Below are positions 26,601-35,600 of a stretch of DNA of 64,000 nt, piece after piece. The first letter of the stretch is position 1. Every line of letters begins with the position of its first letter. Position numbers and translations under genes: made by a program. The DNA is from Imbricaverruca yamaguchii (Eukaryota; Arthropoda; Thecostraca; Neoverrucidae). The notes below the pieces were generated by a model. That model had not been told where the DNA came from and did not search any database. It saw only the letters and a program-made list of their open reading frames with translations. The stretch is taken from assembly GCA_034440575.1 (NCBI GenBank), contig JAOTOL010001208.1, positions 62,001-126,000 on the forward strand, written 5' to 3'.

Positions 26601-29600
26601 GAGATGACGGTGGATATTGATGTGGATATTATGACATGGTCCACGCTCCACAGACGGTGGCATCTGCGGTGGATATTGAGATGACATTGAGTCCACACTC
26701 CACAGACGGTGGATATTGAGATGACATGGTCCACACTCCACAGACGGTGGCAGTCTGGCGGTGGATACTGAGATGACATGGTCCACGCTCCACAGACGGT
26801 GGCATCTGGCGGTTTGATATTGAGATGAGATGGCATGGTCCACACTGCACAGATGGTGGATATTGAGATGACATGGTCCACCCTCTACAGATGGTGGATA
26901 TTGAGATGACATGGTCCACCCTCTACAAATGGTGGATATTGAGATGACATGGTCCACCCTCTACAAATGGTGGCAGTCTGGCGGTGGATATTGAGATGAC
27001 ATGGTCCACACTCCACAAACGGTGGATATTGAGATGACGCGGCCCACACTCCACAGACGGTGGATATTGAGATGACATGGTCCACACTCCACAGACGGTG
27101 GCAGTCTGGCGGTGGATACTGAGATGACATGGTCCACGCTCCACAGACGGTGGCAGTCTGGCGGTGGATGTTGAGATGACATAGTCCACACTTCACAGAC
27201 GGTGGATATTGAGATGACATGGTCCACGCTCCACAGACGGTGGCAGTCTGGCGGTGGATACTGAGATGGCATGGTCCACACTCCACAGACGGTGGATACT
27301 GAGATGACATGGTCCACGCTCCACATACGGTGGATACTGAGATGACATGGTCCACGCTCCACAGACGGTGGCAGTCTGGCGGTGGATACTGAGATGACAT
27401 GGTCCACGCTCCACAGACGGTGGCAGTCTGGCGGTGGATATTGAGATGACATGGTCCACACTCCACAGACGGTGGATATTGAGATGACATGGTCCACGCT
27501 CCACAGACGGTGGCAGTCTGGCGGTGGATATTGAGATGGCATGGTCCACACTCCACATACGGTGGCAGTCTGGCGGTGGATATTGAGATGACGTAGTCCA
27601 CACTCCACAGACGGTGGATATTGAGATGACATGGTCCACGCTCCACAGACGGTGGCAGTCTGGCGGTGGATATTGAGATGACATGGTCCACACTCCACAG
27701 ACGGTGGATATTGAGATGACATGGTCCACGCTCCACAGACGGTGGAATTCAGATCATGGGCGGTGGTGAGATGACATGGTCACTCCACAGACGGTGGATA
27801 TTGAGATGACATGGTCCACGCTCCACAGACGGTGGCAGTCTGGCGGTGGATATTGAGATGACATGGTCCACGCTCCACAGACGGTGGCAGTCTGGCGGTG
27901 GATATTGAGATGACATGGTCCACGCTCCACAGACGGTGGCAGTCTGGCGGTGGATATTGAGATGACGGCCTACATGGTGCTGTCGCTGGTGCGTCTGTCG
28001 GGCCAGCAGAACATGGAGCAGGCGGCTCGAGCAGTCAAATGGATCAATCGCCAACGTAATAGTCTCGGAGGGTTTGTCTCCATCCAGGTGTGTGGATTCA
28101 GGCCCAGCGGAGCGGCCGTATGATGTCCTGGAATTGTCAGACTCCGAACCCCATGCCCTGGAATTGTCAGTCTCCGAACCCCATGTTCTGGAATTGTCAG
28201 TCTCCGAACCCCATGTTCTGGAATTGTCAGTCTCCGAACCCCATGTCCTGGAATTGTCAGTCTCCGAACCCCATGCCTGGAATTGTCAGTCTCCGAACCC
28301 CATGTTCTGGAATTGTCAGACTCCGAACCCCATGCCCTGGAATTGTCAGTCTCCGAATCCCATGTCCTGGAATTGTCAGTCTCCGAACCCCATGTTCCGG
28401 AATTGTTAGTGTTCGAACCCCACGTTCTGGAATTGTCAGTCTCCGACCCCCATGTTCCGCTGGATTTTAGCTTACGTCCCCAGACGTGCCGATTTAGGCA
28501 GGAAATGATGGTCGTCTGGCTGTTGATATATTGTAAAAGTCCAGCTGTGATTAGTAGTGCTTGTTCTCTGTATGGGAAAAGGCGTAAAATGACCTTATGC
28601 TCATGATAAAAGAAAGAAATAGACCAAAATTCGCACTGCATATATTTCGGCCACGGGCCTTCCTCAAGATTCGCTGTTGGGGAACAGTCACTGTTCCTCA
28701 CTGTTGAGGAAGGTCCGTGCAAGAAATATATTCAGTGCGAATTTGGATCTATTCCGTAGCTTTACTATGAGCATTAGGTTATTTTACGCCTTTTTTAACT
28801 CATAATCATGCTCAATGCTGCACTGCACTTAACCTTTCCGTATAGCTTATGAATATGCACAGCGTATGCCTTTTAAATGACTTCCCTCCCAATGATGTAG
28901 AATTTTGATGAATTATATCATATTTTTGGTAAAACCCATGGGCTTCTGTATTCAAAGAAGCAAATGCATGTGAACGTTTTTGGATGTATGTGACCATTGG
29001 TAAATTAAATGTAAAGGTAAATTAAACCATTAAATGTAATGCGATTGACCAAGCTGCATGATTGCAAGGAAGTTCATTTTCAAAGTACATGCTGTGCTGA
29101 ATGCAGCTTTGTGACACTTGCCATGGATGCCTGCGAATAACGTGGGAAAATTTGTGATCAAATTGAGAAAATGTTAAACCGTGGGTAGAAGATACATGAG
29201 CAAAAAACTAAAGGGCAAAATCCAGAGCATGGTAATCACAAAATGTTAACAATGATAAGGAGCAAACATACATGCGTACAACCGAACAAACGCATAATGG
29301 TAAGATCAAAACAGAGCGTGAAAGAAAATGATGGCGATAATTATAAAGGGAAACAAGTAGAGTTCGATGGCGATGTTGGCTACGACCGTGTGTATTGACG
29401 ATGTTGACCAACTTTGCGATGTTGTGCATTCAACGTAAATATCCCGAACTGCCCCCTTATCGTAATGCTGCAATGCACTCTTCTGCGCGAAGGACACAAT
29501 AGTGGCGCTTCAAGCCCTCTCTGAGTTCGGCATCCGCATCTACTCTCCACGTCTCTCAACACAAGTGACAGTCGACACAGGAGGCCGCCCCTCCACTATC

Positions 29601-32600
29601 AAAGTGGACTCATCCAATCGGCTCCTGCTTCAGCAACGTAAAGTTCCTGATCTCGAGGTTAGTATAACGGTGAACTTCTGGACACATGTTAACAAGTAAT
29701 GACCATGGACGACCGTTTTATGAAACATTTTAGGGGAGGCAAGGCGTGTAATAGTTTGAAACTTCCGAGGCAAAAAGGCTTCAGAGGCGGTACCAGCTTT
29801 TAATAGGGGAGTGGGGGAACGATCGATTTTCAGCCCATTCTTTCCATGCCGTGCCCAGGTGTAATGCTAACTTCACGATGCTTTTGGGTGTGGATAGCAC
29901 GTCATCCCGTCTCCCTTTTGTTCCACCCATAACTGAAGGGCTCAACTACGAAGGAGCTCAATCATGGATGGAGTTACCTTTCCAGTTTGAGAACCTTGAG
30001 CTCAGGACGATATAACGAGGTAATATCACCAGGTGCTGATTTCGTTTGCTGTGTGTGACATCACGTGAACTATCTTGTGGCTGCAATGCGGGTCCCCGCA
30101 GTCTGACATGACGACTTCATTACTCTACGCCTTGCGGGACAGTACATGTCAAATGAATCATGTGTGTCTTGCTCAGATGTACGGTAATGATCCTTATCGG
30201 ACTTCGCATCGATTCCACGATAATTGGGCCTATCTCCCGTCCAGTGGCTCCTTTAATCCACTGTGAGGCTGTTATAGATTATTCGTGAAATAGGGTGGAA
30301 TATACCACCAACTGGAATCGACATCCGACCAGGGGTGGCACTGGCAGTGTGTATGTGTACCCTACACCCCCACGGAAGGGTGGCACTGGCAGTGTGTATG
30401 TGTACCCTACACTCCCATGGAAGGGTGGCTCCCCTCCGACCTAGAAAGGCGCCACTTCGAGAAGCCGGCATCACCTCCCCTAGCCCCTTCATAAATTTTT
30501 TTTTCTCTCATTTTTTTTCCCGTCCAAAGGAAAAGGCGCCCAAGTTCAGTATGTCCGAGTGCATCCACACCCAGCAACTTGTTCGGCTCACGGCGTCCGT
30601 CCGGGTGCATGCGCCCTTTCCCGTGTAGATGTTCGTGTGCAGACCCGACAGCAGCCGGTGACGCTCGGTCTGCTGGTGCCCGCCGTCTGTCGGCCCGCCT
30701 GGCGTCACGACCTGACGTGTCACGTGACCTGACGTGTTGCGTGACCTGACGTGTTGCGTGACCTGACGTGTTGCGTGACCTGACGTGTTGCGTGACCTGA
30801 CATGCCACGTGACCTGACGTGTTGCGTGACCTGACGTTTCACGTGACCTGACGTGTCACGTGACCTGACGTGTTGCGTGACCTGACGTTACGTGACTTGA
30901 CGTTACGTGACCTGACGTTACGTGACCTGACGTCGCCGACAGCTACCTGCCGAGCTGACGTTCGAAATTCCGCCGGAGGGCTGCGTCATCGTGCAGTCGA
31001 TCTTCCGGTACTCCAGTCGTGTTAAGGTACGTCCCCGGTACTCCAGTCGTGTTAAGGTACGTCCCAGGTACTCCAACCGTATTAAGGTACGTCCCCGGTA
31101 CTCCAGCCGTGTTAAGGTACGTCCCCGGTACTCCAGTCGTGTTAAGGTACGTCCCCGGTACTCCAGCCGTGTTAAGGTACGTCCCAGGTACTCCAACCGT
31201 ATTAAGGTACGTCCCCGGTACTCCAGCCGTGTTAAGGTACGTCCCCGGTACTCCAGTCGTGTTAAGGTACGTCCCCGGTACTCCAGCCGTGTTAAGGTAC
31301 GTCCCAGGTACTCCAACCGTATTAAGGTACGTCCCAGGTACTCCAGACGTGTTAAGGTACGTCCCCGGTACTCCAGCCGTGCTAAGGTACGTCCTCGGTA
31401 CTTAAGCCGTGTTAAGGTACGCCCCCGGTACTCCAGCCGTGCTAAGGTACGTCCCCGGTACTCCAGCCGTGCTAAGGTACGTCCCCGGTACTCCAGCCGT
31501 GTTAAGGTACGTCCCAGGTACTCCAACCGTATTAAGGTACGTCCCAGGTACTCCAGACGTGTTAAGGTACGTCTCCGGTACTCCAGCCGTGCTAAGGTAC
31601 CTCCCAGGTACCGAGCCGTGTTAAGGTACCTCCCAGGTACCGAGCCGTGCCAAGGTACGTCCTCGGTACTCCAGCCGCGCTTCATTGCGAACATTTACCA
31701 AATGAAAGGCGTTCGGAACCTGAATTGCTCTGAAGTGCTGATCATCGCTGAAAACATTATGATTAGGAACAGATAACTGAACATAAAAAAGACAAGGCAG
31801 GTTCTCTAAGCTCTGCCGAAGGATGACATCATTAAAGCGTATCTCGCCAGTGGATCCAGGGTCGTTGTGACCATTAGCCCAAAAGTAGCAGATTTCTGCA
31901 GGATTTCATCAGCTCAAAGTGTCTTTGAGCTGATGTAGCCATAAGCTGTATCATGACTGTTGGCTCAACACGACCAATTAAGTTAAGCACACCCAAAAAA
32001 GTTTTTAGATGACGTCTATTCCCCTCCAAACGAACTGAGGTTTCTGGCTCCGGACGCGGGGCCAGACGAAGTGGCAACACCTCGTCCCATGAGCATACGC
32101 CACGTACCGTCCTTCGGATGTTCGAGACAAATATCATTAGCATGGCCTGTTATCTGTGTTGTCAGGTGCCGAAGCCGGCCTTCTCACTGGCCATGTCGTC
32201 CGAAGCTCGCCCCAGCAGGCACCCCGGCAACTCTTACGCTCTCGAGGTTTGCATCGCCTACATCCTCGACGCTGACGAATCGGAGCGCGTCGTGGTGGAG
32301 GTGGAGCTGCCCTCAGGCTATGTGGCCGTCAGCAGCTCTCTGAGGAAACTGAGGCAGAGAACAGGTGTGTAGCGCGGCTGTAACACGGCGGTAACGCGGC
32401 GGTAACGCGACGGTAACGCGGCGGTAACGCGGCGGTAACGCGGCAGTAACGCGACGGTAACGCGGCGGTAACGCGGCGGTAACGCGGCAGTAACGCGGCG
32501 GTAACGCGGCGGTAACGCGACGGTAACGCGGCAGTAACGCGGCGGTAACGCGGCAGTAACGCGGCGGTAACGCGGCAGTAACGCGGCGGTAACGCGGCAG

Positions 32601-35600
32601 TAACGCGGTGGTAACGCGGCAGTAACGCGGCGGAAACGCGGCGGTGACGCGGCTGTAACGCGACTGTAACGCGGCGGTAACGCGGCGGTAACGCGGCGGT
32701 AACGCGACGGTAACGCGGCGGTAACGCGGCGGTAACGCGGCGGTAACGCGACGGTAACGCGGCGGTAACGCGGCGGTAACGCGGCGGTAGCGCGGCGGTA
32801 ACGCAACGGTAACGCGGCGGTAACGCGACGGTAATACGGCGGTAACGCGGAGATAACGCGGCGGTAACGCGACGGAAACGCGGCAGTAACGCGGCGGTAA
32901 CGCGACGGTAACGCGGAGATAACGCGGCGGTAACGCGACGGTAATACGGCGGTAACGCGGAGATAACGCGGCGGTAACGCGGCGGCAACGCAGCGGTAAC
33001 GCGGCGGTAACGCGGCGGTAACGCGGCGGTAACGCGGCGGTAACGCGGCGGTAACGCGGCGGTAACGCGGCGGTAACGCGGCGGTAACGCGGCGGTAACG
33101 CGGCGGTAACGCGGCGGTAACGCGGCGGTAACACGGCGGTAACGCGGCGGTAACGCGGCGGTAACGCGGCGGTAACGCGGCGGTAACGCGGCGGTAACAC
33201 GGCGGTAACGCGGCGGTAACGCGGCGGAAACGCGGCGGTAACGCGGCGGAAACGCGGCGGTAACGCGGCGGTAACGCGGCGGTAACGCGGCGGTAACGCG
33301 GCGGTAACGCGGCGGTAACGCGGCGGTAACACGGCGGTAACACGGCGGTGACGCTGCGGTAACGCGGCAGTAACGCGGCGGTAACGCGGCAGTAACGCGG
33401 CGGTAACGCGGCAGTAACGCGGCGGTAACGCGGCGGTAACGCGGCGGTAACGCGGCGGTGACGCGGCAGTAACGCGACGGTAACGCGGCGGTAACGCGGC
33501 ACGTGACTTCGATGGTTGTGTTGGATGTCGGAGTCGGCCGTCGGATGCGGACGGTCCCTGCTCTCAGTCTGACCTTGGTCAGCTCTGCCCTGACCTCGGT
33601 CAGCTCTGCCCTGACCCAGGAGGGTGCGGCGGCAGGCGGACGTGACCGCTTGTTTAAGGTCCTGAGTTCTGGATTCCAATGTGCCGGATTCAACACTCGC
33701 ACCACTCTAAACATTTCCTAACCTTGCGGGCCACCGGCGAAACAGTGTGGGCGGCGCCATTAGTCGTGATCGCGCATACAGTGTGTCGTGAACCATCTCA
33801 TGAACATCGACCCATGGGGCCGGCTCTGCCCTGACTCAGGAGGCCGGCTCTGTCCTGACCCAAGAGGCCAGCTCTACCCTGACCTTGGCCAGCTCTGCCC
33901 TGACCTTGGCCAGCTCTGCCCTGGCCTTGGCCAGCGCTGCCCTTACCCAGGAGGCCAGCTTTGCCCTGGCCTTGGCCAGCGCTGCCCTTACCCAGGAGGC
34001 CAGCTCGGTCCTGACCCAGGAGGCCAGCTCTGCTCTGACCTTGGCCAGCTTTGCCCTTACCCAGGAGGCCAGCTCTGTCCTGACCCAGGAGGCCAGCTCT
34101 ACCCTGACCTTGGCCACCTCTGCCCTGACCTTGGTCAGCTCTGCCCTGGCCTTGACCAGTGCCTTACCCAGGGGGCCAGCTCTGTCCTGACCCAAAAGGC
34201 CAGCTCTGCCCTGACCCAGAAGGCCGGCTCTGCCCGGACCTTGGGCAGCTCTGCCCTGACGCAGAAGGTCAGCTCTGCCCTGACCGAGGAGGCCGGCTCT
34301 TCCCTGACCCAGGAGGCCAGCTCTGCCCTGACCTTGGCCAGCTCTGCCCTGACGCAGAAGGTCAGCTCTGCCCTGACCCAGGAGGCCGGCTCTGCCCTGA
34401 CCCAGGAGGCCGGCTCTGCCCTGACCCAGGAGGCCGGCTCTGCCCTGACCCAGGAGGCCAGCTCTTTCCTGGTCCTTCTGCCAGAATTTACCTCCGAACA
34501 CCAATGCTATAAATAATAGCAATGAACTAAGTTCACGTCAATAAATATAGCATGCACATCATTAAACATATGCATTGTGCAGCCACGTGTTTAGCTCCAG
34601 ACATCGTAGTGATTCGGTTTGGTTCCTTTGGTTGCCTGTTCGATGGCACGTCTCTAGCACGTGTGTGAGACTCGCAATATCAATGCCTCCTCCTCCAACA
34701 GCCGTAAAGAAGTACGACTACAGCAGAGACACAGTGACCTTCACACTCTCCAGCGTCACCGGCCGGAAGCTGTGTCTCAAGTTCCGCATCATACGCGCCA
34801 CGGATGTCGCCGACATTAAGCCATCCGTCGTGCACGTCTACGACCTGTTCCGACCCGAAGATCGCAATATTCTGGTGAGGTTGAAGATGTCGGTATGTCC
34901 CAGGTTTCGAGATTTGACTTCACGATCTTAACCACTTTTTCAATCCCATTTTCGAACAGCTGTTGCTCTCAATAGCATAAAGGTTGGATAAAGCAGAATT
35001 TCGATCATCATTTGACTGCAGTTTTGCGGTATGCAGAACCATACCGCAAAACTGCAGACATTTGTCCCTTGGACGCTACTTGATCTTGAACAACCCCTGA
35101 AGGAAGACCACTGCCAACACAGCAGAGGCTGCGCGAACAAATTCTGCGCACGACGTTTTACCGTGGTGTGAAAGGTCGAGGCGTCAAAGTACGGTTTGAA
35201 ACGCCAGCTTCTCCTTACCCTTCCCTCTGCAGGGTAGTAATGCCTCTTCGTTGGGCTTTTTCCGGTAGCATGAGCTACAACTTGCCTTCTCTGGCGGCAT
35301 GGGCTACATGTTATGGAAATAACTTCCTAGGGGCAGCAGAACGAGAAATATCGCTGCCAAAAGCAGTAGCCCTCCAGATTGTGCGGTGATGTTTGGCTGA
35401 CGTAGTCGGAAGGGGTGGATATACAATCAGTCACTCACTTAGGGATTCGGTGAAGCGACAAGCGTCACAAACCTGCTAAAACAAACTATCAAAAACTGTC
35501 ACAAGCTGCTTTTGAAATCATGATATTGCGTCAGCATCGTTCGTGATATATCACGCAGCATAATCTAATTCGTGAATCAATATTTTGTAGGTTCATTGTC

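Noticed and set aside
32313..33714. Three overlapping minus-strand frames of 339-461 codons rich in [11 protein letters not shown]
   Set aside because: An 11-bp array is read identically in all frames; the openness is a property of the unit, not coding selection.
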